Shown: one piece after another, positions 41,872 to 52,343 of the stretch
Layout: each line of letters starts with the position of its first letter
How positions within the stretch are numbered: position 1 is the first letter of the stretch
DNA from: Chrysophaeum taylorii
Lineage: Eukaryota; Sar; Pelagophyceae; Pelagomonadales; Pelagomonadaceae
Assembly (NCBI GenBank): GCA_029834535.1
Contig: JAQMWT010000434.1
Span: forward strand, 1 to 58,310
Direction of reading: 5' to 3'
Length of the DNA stretch: 58,310 bases
The notes under the pieces: generated by a model
What the model was told of the DNA's origin: nothing
The model's input: the letters and a program-made list of their open reading frames with translations, nothing else
Databases searched by the model: none
Position numbers and translations under genes: made by a program

Positions 41872-42386
41872 ATTTGGTTGTCGGGGGGGGGGGGAGCAAA
41901 AGAAGCGTGAGACGTCCCCGGCTCATCTGTTGCAGGCGGAATCAACGGTACCTCTGGAGGTTTCCATTTGGTGCGATCTTGGAGATCATCAGTCGACACC
42001 CATCTTACGACACGTGTGCGCGTGTTTAACAGCGGAACTTGTACGTGACGAAGGGTGGTTTCATCAATTTGCAAATAATAATCAAACGGTCGGTCTGCAG
42101 GACTCAACGCGGACGGCAAAGCTTCGCCGCTCAGGTGAAAATCCTTGGTCACGGAGTTGTGCAGATCGAGTACTAATAAGGTCATCGTGTCTGGTGGCAC
42201 GACGGACGCCAAGTGTTTCAACGAGGTCGTCCTGGAGAAGCCGGCCCAATCAAAATCAAGGGGCATCGTCAGCAACTCCGAAGTCATTTTCAGATTCAAA
42301 GATCTGTAATCGGAACGGTGCGGTCCTACGCGAAGCGGGACACGCGTAACGGTATAAGCTGCGTCTGTCGCGGCTCGTGATGATCA
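41766..42386 (-). CDS. Methyltransferase C-terminal part and linker, copy C
   Basis: This segment continues the 692-codon frame after its TGA, in the same phase, up to 41766. It contains LNLKMTSELLTMPLDFDW, which fits motif IX, and LASVVPPDTMTLLVLD, which fits motif X, the final SAM-pocket block of cytosine-5 methyltransferases. Copies A and B have GGA where copy C has TGA, so the stop at 42384-42386 looks like a copy-specific mutation (one base) and the native domain extends across it. The rest is a linker (residues with FHLSGEALPS and LQDRTKWKPPEVP) leading to the -1 phase RT frame. Confidence 0.65.
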
Positions 42387-44462
42387 TAAATTGTTCATCT
42401 GAAGTAAATGTCGTTCGTCGGCGTAGCCAAGTGCTGCGGCGAACTCTTGCTGCATATTCTTGCAGGTCTTCGGAACTGCGCGCAAATGGAGCGGATGGCT
42501 GGAAACCAACAATCGCACGCGACAGCTCATCAAACTGGGCGTTATGTCGTAAAAATTGACGACGTACACGTAAGGGTGCAAACGTGCAACGTAAGAAATA
42601 ATCGAAGCCTCCTGCTCTATCAACCACATGAAGAAACCAGCCATCTTGCATAATTTCATCGTCCAGTGGGTAGCGGTGACTCCCTTGCCAACATCTCTGG
42701 AAGTCAAGTTGCACAGAGCGGAGTGTACGCAGGGTGGCGACGCGACACACATCGACGACGACCATTCCGCGTAGGGTAAATAAGATTCGATGAACCGTAA
42801 GGTTGTAACATAGCGACCACACAGTGTGTGCTGCACCACTGGAATGTTCGGAAAATTCTTATGGTGGATCTGGTTGGCGGTGTCCGACGCATCGAGTGCT
42901 AGCACGATTCGAAACGACGTCCCACACAATTCGTTGGCTCTTTTGAGACCTAAAGTACAGCCTCCGGCTCCACTGAACAGCATCACCACCTTGCGATAAG
43001 TGATTGGAAGCCATTGAACCTTTTCGTATCGGCGGCGGATCTCCGCTTCGGTGATCTCGCGGCACTTCTTTTCATCTTCTTCCGACCTTCGAGCGAAATC
43101 GTCGCTGCCTTCGGGTCGTTTGAGGGTGGACTTGTCCGCCATTGCGGTCGTGGCGTCCTTCTGCGCCGTGCTCAACAACATCGGCGGGGGAGATGCGTCG
43201 CAATGCGTCAAATTATTAGCGACGGAAACGGTGAAAGAAAGGTTCCCCTTGTCGTATCCTTCTTCACATTCTTTCCTAAGTTCGTTGATCGTAGAGACGG
43301 TCAACTCATCTTCGTACCTAACGATATCGCCAATCGCAAGGACTTCGCCTTGAGTGACGACCGTCGGCACTTCTTCCGCGGCAGTAACCGCAACCCGAGC
43401 AGCGGATCGGTCGTGCTCTTCGCAAGAAAAACACATTCCTTCGACAACACCCAACTGCTCGTTTTCAGCAAACGTAGCGACGAAAACATGTCCCAGTTCC
43501 ATAGGTTTCGACAAAATAACCGGTAGATTGTAAGTTCGACCGGGCTCGATTTGAAGCGTGCGCGCAGCGTATGCCACTACTTCTCGCGCGCCTTCTCCCG
43601 GAGCTGGGGACAATTTGGTCGTAGCATGTCCCCGCGTGGCCAGGGCTACCGTTCGTTCCGGCGGCGGGCTTCGGAGATCTTTAATCGTGCTCAAACGAGC
43701 GTAAACTCGAGTCTTGACCAGGTCGAGACTCTTCCGAAAGGCATCGTGTTGATGATTGTAAATCGTCACGGTTATCGGATCTCGATCGTAAATAGATCGA
43801 AAGGTCACGATTGGTGCATCAATTCGTTCATCCTCGAACTTAATCTTTTTGCGCCCGTAGACGACTTGGGTTCGATAAAAACAGATCCGATCGTGGGGGT
43901 GGTCCACGACGGCCCCTAAAACTCGTATATCGCGCCCTCCCAACAGGAACAGATAGTTCGTATCGGCCACAATAGCGACAATGGGGGCAGCGATGTTGTC
44001 GGCGAGGGCGACCCGAATCGCGATCCAACGAAAGATCGTCGTCGTATTCAACCCTGATCCGTACAGCTTGCGCTTAATCGGAAGTTCGCCTTCATCGAAA
44101 ATCAACTGATCTTTGGCCAACTTTCTGACCATCTCTCGGCAAATATAAGAAACATCCGCCATTCCATCGACACCGATGGTCGTCGAGAATTTCGGTCCGT
44201 CACGATTCCTGTAGATGTGACAGGCCATAAACGTAAGAGTACCCGTATCTAAACAACGGAGGGTGACCAAATCATCTTCGATCGTCTTGCCATCTCGCGG
44301 CGTCAACGAAGTGTGAGCACATCGGGCTCTGACTCGCTCATCTCCAGGGTTGGGCATCGATACCGCGGCTTGAGCTCTCGTATCATCTGTTGTTGGCGTC
44401 ATCGACGTAACGCTCGCGGCAGCCTCTTTATCTGGCGGCTTTCCGCTCTTCCTCCAAGACAA
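42384..44462 (-). CDS. Protease-DNA cytosine methyltransferase polyprotein, copy C
   Basis: The 692 codons fuse two enzymes. Residues 96-180 carry the protease-like motifs IGVDGMADV and LLGGRDI. Residues 490-660 are the catalytic core of a cytosine-5 DNA methyltransferase. Motif I is LFSGAGG (495-501), which binds SAM, and motif II is ALDASD (522-527). Motif IV is ASPPCVHSA (574-582) with nucleophile Cys578, the motif VI candidate is WLIEQEA (613-619), and the motif VIII-like block SCRVRLLVSS starts at 646. The part between (200-480) is conserved in all copies but unrecognised; no BAH or replication-foci domain is evident. The frame overlaps Gag in the +1 phase and precedes RT in the -1 phase. 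This domain could methylate element cDNA or host DNA. Precedents exist in dinoflagellate and charophyte retrotransposons. Confidence 0.85.
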   Translation of the reverse strand: MSWRKSGKPPDKEAAASVTSMTPTTDDTRAQAAVSMPNPGDERVRARCAHTSLTPRDGKTIEDDLVTLRCLDTGTLTFMACHIYRNRDGPKFSTTIGVDGMADVSYICREMVRKLAKDQLIFDEGELPIKRKLYGSGLNTTTIFRWIAIRVALADNIAAPIVAIVADTNYLFLLGGRDIRVLGAVVDHPHDRICFYRTQVVYGRKKIKFEDERIDAPIVTFRSIYDRDPITVTIYNHQHDAFRKSLDLVKTRVYARLSTIKDLRSPPPERTVALATRGHATTKLSPAPGEGAREVVAYAARTLQIEPGRTYNLPVILSKPMELGHVFVATFAENEQLGVVEGMCFSCEEHDRSAARVAVTAAEEVPTVVTQGEVLAIGDIVRYEDELTVSTINELRKECEEGYDKGNLSFTVSVANNLTHCDASPPPMLLSTAQKDATTAMADKSTLKRPEGSDDFARRSEEDEKKCREITEAEIRRRYEKVQWLPITYRKVVMLFSGAGGCTLGLKRANELCGTSFRIVLALDASDTANQIHHKNFPNIPVVQHTLCGRYVTTLRFIESYLPYAEWSSSMCVASPPCVHSALCNLTSRDVGKGVTATHWTMKLCKMAGFFMWLIEQEASIISYVARLHPYVYVVNFYDITPSLMSCRVRLLVSSHPLHLRAVPKTCKNMQQEFAAALGYADERHLLQMNNL

Positions 44463-44474
44463 TCTCGGAGGGAA

Positions 44475-46748
44475 TCAGTGCTGGTAGGGGATCCCGATCT
44501 TCGCTATTCTCGGAAGCAAAGGACCTCCCCATAACTCATTCATTTCGTCTTTCCAGAATGCATCTGTAAATTCATTCGTCATCGGTTGATCATCACCATC
44601 ATCGGCGATCGGTTCCGTGTCGGCTGCGGCTTCGAGTCCGTAGCTGAGCGGTTGTTCTGGTGGCTTCTTTAGCAAGAAGTTCCGAGTTCTCGTCCACCAA
44701 TCCTGCAGGTTCCACGTCGGCTTGTCTTCGTCCCACTCGAGAACGCTGCTAATCTTATTCTCAAATCTACCCTTTTCTTCCGGCGGCGTGTCCGTGGCTC
44801 GATCCATCGAAACCGTTTCGGGGGGGTCCGCAGGAAAAGATGGCGTCGTCCCCGACGTCAACTCTATCGTAAGATCGTCGTCTGCATCACTCGCGGTGGT
44901 CATCGTCTCGTCAGTCCAATGAGCGCACGAGCCATCACTGCAGAAATCCATGTCTGGCTCACAGCCAGTTCGGTCGCCAAACGTCGTCCCTGGAGGTTCC
45001 AAGGATAAGCCGATGGCGTCGAGGGCTTCCTCGTCAAAAATAAACGGTGGGTCGTCCGTGGACGACTCGTCAAATAACGTTATCGCGGACACTGGTTCAC
45101 AAGGTGTAGCTTCTTCATCTTCCGAATCTGAATCGCCTTCCCAGTACCGAGGAGCTTCGAGTTCATCGCTCGAATCTTCGAGTTCATCGCTCGGCATCTG
45201 CTCATAAATCTGTGCCAAAGACCGACGATCGGTCAGCACGTCGCTGGGTGGCTCGTCCATCGGCGGGCGAGCAAGATCTTCGAATGCGGCCGCGGCAAGG
45301 GCGTCGGCTGCGTCGTCGGTGCTGGTGGCCGTGTTCGGGTACACCATCACTCCTAATGGTAACTGTTGACCGCAAGGGGTCGTAAACGCGAGCGTTGCGC
45401 TCAAAAAACCCAATTTATATTGGTGTCGGCCTCCGTCGTATTCGTCGTCGCGCGATCGGCGTCGTCTGTGCCGGCGCGAACTTCGACTGGGGCTCTTGTT
45501 ATCTTTGTCTCTCTCTGGCGTCAGTTCGGCAGGTCCTATTACCTCTGGATCGTCCCTGTAGGCGACTGGTGCTCCAAAGCCTATCCGAACTGTCTCAATC
45601 GTCTCGTCTATCGAAACATCGACACATGCGTCGTCTTCTTGCCAAAACTCCGACCAAACGTAAATTCAATCTCCGTTGGCGAATAAATCCATGCCCCGGG
45701 GTCGGAATTGCACTTCTTTCCGCTCTGGCGGTTTCTTTCTCAGGAAACAGTGAGCTCGTATCCATATCGTCGGTACGCTCATCTTCCTCTTATCCATGCT
45801 GATCGTCCCATCCAAATTCGATTCCGGGCGGCAGCTATACTCATCCCTCATGGTATGTTCGGGATCGTTCTTTATCACATAGCCAGCATCATATGCAGGC
45901 TGAAAATCTTTGAACTCTTCGTTCGTGAGTAATACGCCAGGGCTTTCACTGAGTTCCAAGGGCAGTTCATGCGTTATAAGATTCTTCACCTCTTCCGCTT
46001 TCGTATTCATTTTCTCGGCCGTTTCACCCGGCCTATCATCCACGCCATCGCTTAGAATATCGGCAATCGCCTCGTCACTAAAAATGTCGGCACACGAAAT
46101 GTCTGCCATCGTCAAAGGGAACAAAACATCTGCAAAACCGTCTGCAATCGGTTCGTCGGGGGGCCCTGTAAAAGAGGAAGGCGTCGCCCCCGACGTCATA
46201 TCTGTCAAAAAATGGCCACAAAAGGGCACGTGACGTTCGATGGGCGTGTACACAGGTGTGCGCTTATCATTCGAGGTAATCCTCTGCGACGCATCGTTGA
46301 TCGATCGTGGAGACGAAGTGCCATCCACTTGAATGTCCGGAGGTAGACTCATAGCATCGAGCGTAGCAGCGGCGGGTCCATTCCTTTGGGCGTCATCGGC
46401 TGCACGGGGCTCGTAAATCGGATTCACACATAACTCCGGCGCGTCGTCAAAACCGAGGGTTGTGTCAGCTGACGACAAATCATATCATGCCACCAACGGT
46501 GACACCGGGTCAGAAGCGGCTGTCGGCTTCGGCCCGTAGTTTAACGACGTTTCGGTCAGATTCTCCGATTCTGTGTCTTCTCCCTCAAGACTGCTCGCTC
46601 GCCTCGGGCGACTCGGCGTACGCAATTCATCCCTCTCGCGGGTCAACCATCGTACTTGCTCGTGTATTTTATCTAATCGAGCGTGTTCGTGCCGCATTTG
46701 CTCTTGCATTATTTTTATCTTCTTCCGGTGTAGCGATTCACGCCGCAT
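44475..46748 (-). pseudogene. Gag, copy C
   Basis: Three frames belong together. 46748-46485 is the coiled-coil end (RWLTRERDELRTPSRPRR) closing with TGA. 46478-45666 follows in the same phase without an ATG and starts SSADTTLGFDDAPELC. 45413-44475 has the conserved PCGQQLPLGVMVYPN and acidic C-terminus. An Arg/Ser block lies between the last two, around 45450-45500. As in copy A there is no capsid-like region of the copy B type. A one-base loss near 44526 shifts the end of the frame away from the phase that overlaps protease in copy A. Confidence 0.7.
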
Positions 46749-47219
46749 CTCCTCTTCTATCAGCTGGATGAGGATTTCTTGTGCGCGCTTATTTTCTCGG
46801 CGTATCTCGCGTAAATGGGCTTTGTAAATCTTTGCAACATGGATGAGGATTTCTTGTGCGCGCTTATTTTCTCGGCGTATCTCACGTAAGTGGGCTTTGT
46901 AAATCTTTGCAACATTCGGTGGTTCATCACCTCGCGCACGTTCTGGACGGGCTGCCGGCTGTCTCGCCGGCGGCGCCCTCGGCAGTTCATCGCCGTTGTA
47001 GTTCAGCTCTTCTTCCTCATCATCATAATCATTATCATGATCATCGTTCCCCTCGCTCGTCTCATCCTGGCGGCTTGGCGGTTCGTCATATCATAGCTGC
47101 TCGACGGCAGCCTCATCGTCTTCCATATCGGCTCTGGCTCGTTCTAGTCGGCCGAGATCAGAGCGGGTCCAGAATGATTGAGTCGTCGTCGTTCTCGTGT
47201 TCCTTCGACTCTGGGACTT

Positions 47220-47717
47220 CTACTCGTCCACGACACGCGTAATATCGTCGTTGCGTGCGTCTTCCACCGACAAATCTATCAGTCCGGTGGGCGGCAGAAT
47301 TCGTCCCTGCCCGGCAGTCAATGCCTTATCAGTGAGTTGCGATCTCACTCCGCTCGCCTGCGGCAGCGGTACCCGGGTTGCGCGTCGGCTAGCACCGAAT
47401 CGCGCGTCCTCACTTCCGACGACAAACGTAACGGCCGGGGAACTTTCCCACGGCAGTGGTCCTTCTGGAATTCCTTGTCGGCGCGCTTGATCAGGGCGCG
47501 CACGGCTTGTCCAGACCGTGTAGAGAATGCAAGATGCACTCGTTCGCTGCGACCGATATAGTCGCTCGAATCTCGTATTCCTCCACCACCTGTGGCGTAA
47601 GGAGAATTTAGGGGCTACCTGGCGTGCCTTCGAATCGTGGCTCGCCGCTCGCGTCCGTGCCCTTGGTGGAGTCACTGGACGAGGATGGCCGTTCTCCCGC
47701 CACACAACCACAAACAA
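47220..47717 (-). other. Leader ORF starting in the 5' LTR, copy C
   Basis: A 165-codon frame begins inside the LTR (FVVVWRENGHPRPVTP), crosses the primer site and ends after DLSVEDARNDDITRVVDE. A closely related frame exists in copy A (21466-20972). In copy B the corresponding frame runs on into the Gag N-terminus (36502-35816). It may simply be the open 5' leader, or the true N-terminus of Gag with frame damage. Confidence 0.35.
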
Positions 47718-47922
47718 CTTCCGTGCCTGGCCTCACAACTTGAGGATCGGCTGTTGCTTTATGATTAAGATATTATCGAAACACAGAAATCAGGGTGACA
47801 CATGTCACGGAAAAGGAAGATTATGTCATAAAGAAAACTGACATCATCAGAACGGAGTAGGGTGCCCCTGATAAGGGGGGCAGAAGAGGGGTAAGCCTTA
47901 GGAAGCGGGAGTTGCCGCCACA
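47591..47922 (-). repeat. 5' LTR of Gypsy copy C
   Basis: 332 bp with TGTGGCGG...CGCCACA termini. About ten substitutions and two small indels separate it from its partner at 37755. The primer-site segment lies at 47568-47588. Confidence 0.9.
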
Positions 47923-47924
47923 GG

Positions 47925-48059
47925 TATGAAGCTCGTGGGCAGTTTGAAGGTTGGACGACAGGAAGGAAGCGCTCCTCAACCCGCTCGGCACCCTCGAGAA
48001 GTCAAAGGCACGGTCGAAGCAAGGTAAGAAGTTAGCGCGCATAATCATTTCCTGCCGCA
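47925..48059 (+). repeat. MULE 5'-end repeat, copy 2
   Basis: This second copy of the repeat at 25804-25936 lies between Gypsy copy C and the Mutator-like transposase reading frame. It is probably the 5' terminal part of that element, left intact on this side of the Gypsy insertion. Confidence 0.6.
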
Positions 48060-48121
48060 GCAGCGCGCTCCAATCTCCGGAGTTGTTGCCAAGCTAGAGG
48101 AGAGCGTGCTGCAGACAGAAA

Positions 48122-50562
48122 GTGCCGCCGATGACATCAGTGCCGCCGACGATGGCTCCTGTGTCGCAGAACTTAGCAGCGGTGGCAATCGCGCTCGGCG
48201 AGTCGTCGTCGGAGGAGACTTTTGGGGAGGAAGAGATTGAGCAGGAGGCCGCGGCACTCGTGCGGCGCGCGGCTTTGACGGAGTCCGAGAAGAAGGCCAA
48301 TAAGGCCAAGGCTGATAAGGAGCGCAAGGCACGGATCGCGGCGGAGGACGAGGAGCAGTCCCGGCGCGCTCCGCGCTCGCTGAGGGAGCTCAGTACGGTC
48401 GACTGGGATAACGAACTGCGCGCCAAGGAGTTGTTACGCGCGTGCGCCGTGCTGAACTCGTACAACGGCGAGAAGGAAGAGTCGGTGACGAGCTGGAAAT
48501 CCAAACGGGGGCGCTGGTGACGGCGGTGGAGTACACCGAGGCCTCGGGTGCGTCGTTCCTTACTTTCCTCGACACGGCCCATCCGCGCTCCAAAGTCAAG
48601 CCCGTCAACAACCGTACGCAGCTGCGAACGGTCTGTACGCAGCCGACGTGCTCCCATTTATTCGACGCCCGCCGCCGCGAGGTCTCAGGCGTCGCGTCCT
48701 GGAAGCTTGTAAACTTAAAGCGACACGACCCGGATTGCGGGATGCTCTCGGTCGATGGGCGTCGTGATAGACGAGACGCCGACTCGCACCCGCACCGCGA
48801 TCGTAGGATGGCTTACTCGGCGGAAGTCTTGGCTCAAGCCGCCGTGCAGTCCCAAAGGGGAAACCGCATGTCCGTGCCCCGCTTAGGAGTCAAGGCGGTA
48901 CTCGCACCCATTTGTCTTGTGACCCCTTCCGAAGACCTAGTAACGCGTGTGACGTCGATGGCTGCCCTGCAGCTCCGTGGGAAGCCGAGCGACAACCTGA
49001 AGAAGATCAAGCCTTACATCCAAGCGCTACAAGACGCGAGCTGGCACGCCAAGTTGCTCACTGCCACCGCCGATCAAATGAACGCTATCGTCGTAGCACG
49101 CGCCAAGGCGGACCTCGAGCACTTGAATAAGGGCCAGCCCCGTGAGAAGCAGGTCGCCCTAGACGAGGCAACGTTGCCGCGGGCCGATCCGGACAAGGTC
49201 TATTACTGGGGCTGGGTCGTCGCTCCGCCCACGACCTGGAGGATGCTCCAGGGCAACTCGATCAAGCGAGTGTTTGCGGCTGATTTCGCCAGGGCCAAGC
49301 ATGTCGACGGCGGTAATTTCGGCGCCGTGACGGGCTACGACCCGAACTACCACATCACTCCCCTCGTCTTCATGCACACCACCGACAACGAGTCCACGGA
49401 GAGCTGGTCCCGACTGTTCCGCGAGGGTAAGGAGTACTATGGCGCGGAAAAGATCGACACTGCCATCACCGTGTTCATCGTCGACGGCGATAAGGGCGGT
49501 GCTGCCGCTATTGAGAATGAAATTCATCGTGGACGCATGTTTCTGTGCAAGGAGCACAGAGGAACCTTGCTCGCCGGCAATTCCGGCACCAAGGGAGCCA
49601 AGGATCGGTACTTCAACTTCGTATTCTTCCGAGTCTCGCAATGTCGCCTTTTGTCACTCTCAATGTTGTCAATCTCGTGTTAGCGACAGACGTTTCACAG
49701 GTGTAGGCGACGAGCGAGCACGCACAGCAGGTTGCGTACGAGAAGCTCTCGCCGAAAGAAAATCGTTCATGGACAAGTTCCCACGAGATGTTCAGTGCGC
49801 GCTGCAGATTGCGGGTCTCCTCCACAAGAAGCACACCTCAAACCAGGTCGAGTCGCTCTGGTCTCTGCTAAAGGAGGTCCGGGAAATCGAGGACCCGGCT
49901 ACTGCACTCGTTCGCTTCGTCGAGATGAGCGAGGAGAAGATTGACAAGTATGCCAGAGCAGCATGTCGACATTTGCGACGACAAAAGCGATCGGCAAGCT
50001 CGCCGAGGTCGAAGTGGCCGCGAGGGATCAAGTGACGCGCATCGCCTGGTCTGGCGGGGGGGGGGGCAGGCGCGCGCCTTGCAGTCGACACATCTTCCAC
50101 GTGAATATCCACCATGACTGCCCAACCTGCGATTGTGGCGGACCCCAAGTCAACGAGTTTCCGCGCATTCACGTTGCCGCTGTTATCAATGAGTGCGCGG
50201 GCAAGGCGCTGCAGGAGTGCGTCTCGCGCCTCGACACGACGGCCCTGATGAAGTCTCAGTATCTTGCCGCCGGCCAGTTGCCGGTGCTGGACTTTGGCTC
50301 GGTGGTCCCGGCCGAGACGGCCCTTACCAAGCCGCTCGCCGTCCCACGGCCTCGCGGAAGGCCCAAAATGAAGCGCGGCGGTGGGCGCAACGACGCCGTC
50401 AAGGCCGCTGCGAAGAGGATGAGAGCGGAGCGGAATCACCAACGGATGGACGACAGTGGCGACGACGAACCCCACCGTCATCTTCGCCAGACAGCCGCTC
50501 GGGCAGCCCATGCCAGCGCTGAGGCTTCTCGCCAGCTCCCGGGTAACAACGCCGTTCTCTAA
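48122..50562 (+). pseudogene. Mutator-like (MULE) transposase, frame changes
   Basis: Four overlapping plus-strand frames (48122-48520, 48442-49683, 49439-50035, 49963-50562) give one complete MULE transposase track. An N-terminal charged helix comes first, followed by a zinc finger (VCTQPTCSHLF, then HDPDC) typical for DNA binding in this family. The DDE core has VFAADFARAKHVDGGNFGAVTG with the first catalytic Asp and VFIVDGDKG with the second. CKEHRGTLL is the C..H helix. TSNQVESLWSLLKEVRE is the conserved helical block with Glu. The C-terminal SWIM finger is CPTCDCGG...FPRIHV, followed by a PRGRPKMKR AT-hook-like stretch. GT...AG intervals (for example 49643-49700) could be short introns, so the gene may be functional if spliced. 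Otherwise it is a pseudogene. Confidence 0.7.
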
Positions 50563-51780
50563 ACTGGCTCCACTCGCTCCCCACCATCACAGTCATTTCA
50601 ATATCGACATCTTGGACCTCGTCAGCGTCATCATCTTCTTAAGATGATTATCATCACCGAAGCAGCTCGGCTCCTCCTACCTCCCTACGTCCCTCCCTCC
50701 TGTGTCGCACCTAGCGACTCCAGACAAGTCCGCACAACAACACACCATCGTCACCTGAATCTCAGACTGACGATTCTTCGCTCAACACAAACGATGTAAA
50801 GCGCAAAATTAAAAAAGAGCCCGCGAGCTGCTTTGAATGCATGGCAGGTAGTGCTGGTAAAGCGACGCGCGAGAAAATAACGGAGCGGCGAGCCGTGCTG
50901 TGTCGTGTCGTCCCGTCTTGTGACGTGATGTCGCCATCGCCGTTGGAGAGAAGATGATAAGATGGAAGAGCGCGTGCCCGCGCGCCGCAGCAGGCACCCG
51001 CGCCGCCTGCTGCGGCGCGCTGCGTTGAGGTGCATCACCTGCTGCGGCGCGCTGCGTTGAGGTGCATCACCTGCTGCGGCGTGCTGTGTTGAGTCATCTT
51101 ATCACGTGACAATAGTGTAGCACTGATAGCAATTATTACACGATACACGACACTTACACGAAGAGCGTCAAAAAAAAAGTGACACTGATAAGAGTTTACA
51201 AGTAACTAACTAACTAACTTCAGACCTCTCCCGAGCATGGGAGCCAGGCCGGACCGACAGGCGCCAGTCCGGAATCACGGGCCTGTAGACGAGGAGCGCC
51301 GAAAGGTCGGTCGGCGGAGAGTGACCATCAAGCTTGTCGCCATGAGACGAGGAGACCGCGATGTGACTGACAACCAACTCGTCGATAACCTTCCGTCTGC
51401 GCCCCCCGGCCATACCCCGTCCCACTGCGAACGTTCCGGCTGCCAACCGGCCCGCCCGGGAGGCGAATAGGTGCCAACCTACGCCGGGAGGGCGGATGCC
51501 CTCGCAAGGCTCAGGATTCATGAGGCACCGTCCTCCATCGCAACCGCAGTCGGCGATTAGGGTAAGCGATATTATAAGTAAGTTGCGACAATACTTAAAT
51601 TTAAGCGCAAGAGTTGTGACATTTACAACAATTAATTCAAAAAGAGTGACTTATAACAAAATTAAAAAAATTAGGACGTGACACTTATAACATTAAGATA
51701 CAATTTGTGACGCATAATGCAATTTACATAAAAAAGTGACACTTAAAACATTTTATCCTTACTAATAATCGACAGATGTT
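50563..51780. repeat. Repeat-rich spacer: 32 bp tandem units and AT-rich motif
   Basis: A 32 bp unit containing CCTGCTGCGGCGCGCTGCG is repeated 2.7 times (51006-51037, 51038-51069, 51070-51093). 51201-51250 is the inverted partner of 25124-25174. GTGACACTTATAAC-type motifs occur at 51110-51190 and 51550-51760, the reverse of those at 37.4-37.7 kb. No gene is supported. Confidence 0.6.
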
Positions 51781-52156
51781 GCGGCTGCGCCAACTTCACA
51801 GAGGCAAAGGCGGCCCAAACTCGCCGCATCTACCGTGAGTGGGGGATCGCGAACGCATTAGGCCGGGCTCGCTGTGCCCTCACCGCCCTCACCCATGTCG
51901 CCGCCTCGGGGAACCCCACCCAGGCCGCCCGATCCCAGCAGGACGTCACCCTTCGTCGCACATACGTCCGGCGGCAGCATGCGTACGACCTACGGGCGGG
52001 GCCCGTCCTCTTTTCGCCTGCCCCACGCCTCGGCGATGACCCCGACTAGGTCCCGCGTACTTATCTCCGCCCGTCAGGCACATCCCTCATACCCCACAAA
52101 CCCACCCACATCCTTCATGCTCCCCACACACACCCCCCTCTTAGCAATCGACAGAT
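51781..52156 (-). repeat. R1 repeat, inverted copy
   Basis: The sequence GCGGCTGCGCCAACTTCACA onward is the reverse complement of 21655-21735, and CCCCTCTTAGCAATCGACAG at 52135-52155 is the reverse of the R1 unit core. It ends at the Copia insertion. The interior (51860-52070) is GC-rich and holds only short open frames. Confidence 0.65.
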
Positions 52157-52161
52157 GTTTG

Positions 52162-52284
52162 CACCAGCCTGTCCCAGTGACACGCCACTGACACACCACG
52201 CACGCGCCACGCACGCGCCACGTCGCCTGTCCTGACACTAGGTCACATGCCACGTTCACTTCACACACACATGACACTCATGCG
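52162..52284 (+). repeat. 5' LTR of Copia element
   Basis: It runs from CACCAGCCTGTCCCAGTG to CACTCATGCG and is almost identical to 57377-57499. It contains many CACTGACAC/CACGCACGC-type short repeats. Confidence 0.8.
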
Positions 52285-52297
52285 GTTATGAGGCCCA
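52284..52297 (+). promoter_or_regulatory. Candidate half-tRNA primer binding site
   Basis: GGTTATGAGGCCCA directly follows the 5' LTR. It resembles the complement of the anticodon loop and stem of initiator tRNA-Met (CUCAUAACC), with one extra G. That internal tRNA region primes Drosophila copia and yeast Ty5, whereas most Copia elements use the tRNA 3' end. Confidence 0.45.
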
Positions 52298-52343
52298 TGT
52301 TGTTCGTGTTCTAGCACGACGCTACCACTTGCGCGCGAGTGTC

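Larger units (their letters stand above)
37755..47922 (-). mobile_element. Ty3/Gypsy copy C with methyltransferase
   Basis: This is a full-length 10.2 kb element, minus strand, between LTRs 47591-47922 (5') and 37755-38090 (3'). Its flanks read GGTAC on the left and GGTAT on the right, an imperfect 5 bp target duplication. The LTRs are about 97 percent identical by eye, making this the youngest copy. The protease-methyltransferase frame is open for 692 codons. Disabling changes include a TGA inside the methyltransferase, a single-base insertion in RT near 41040, breaks in Gag and a TAG plus a missing Cys in the integrase zinc domain. Confidence 0.92.

Noticed and set aside
26897..47922. Endogenous retrovirus
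   Set aside because: No envelope-like ORF with signal peptide and membrane anchor was found between integrase and the 3' LTR; these are Gypsy-type retrotransposons.
51006..51093. CRISPR-like array
   Set aside because: The 32 bp units are directly adjacent without spacers and the context is eukaryotic.
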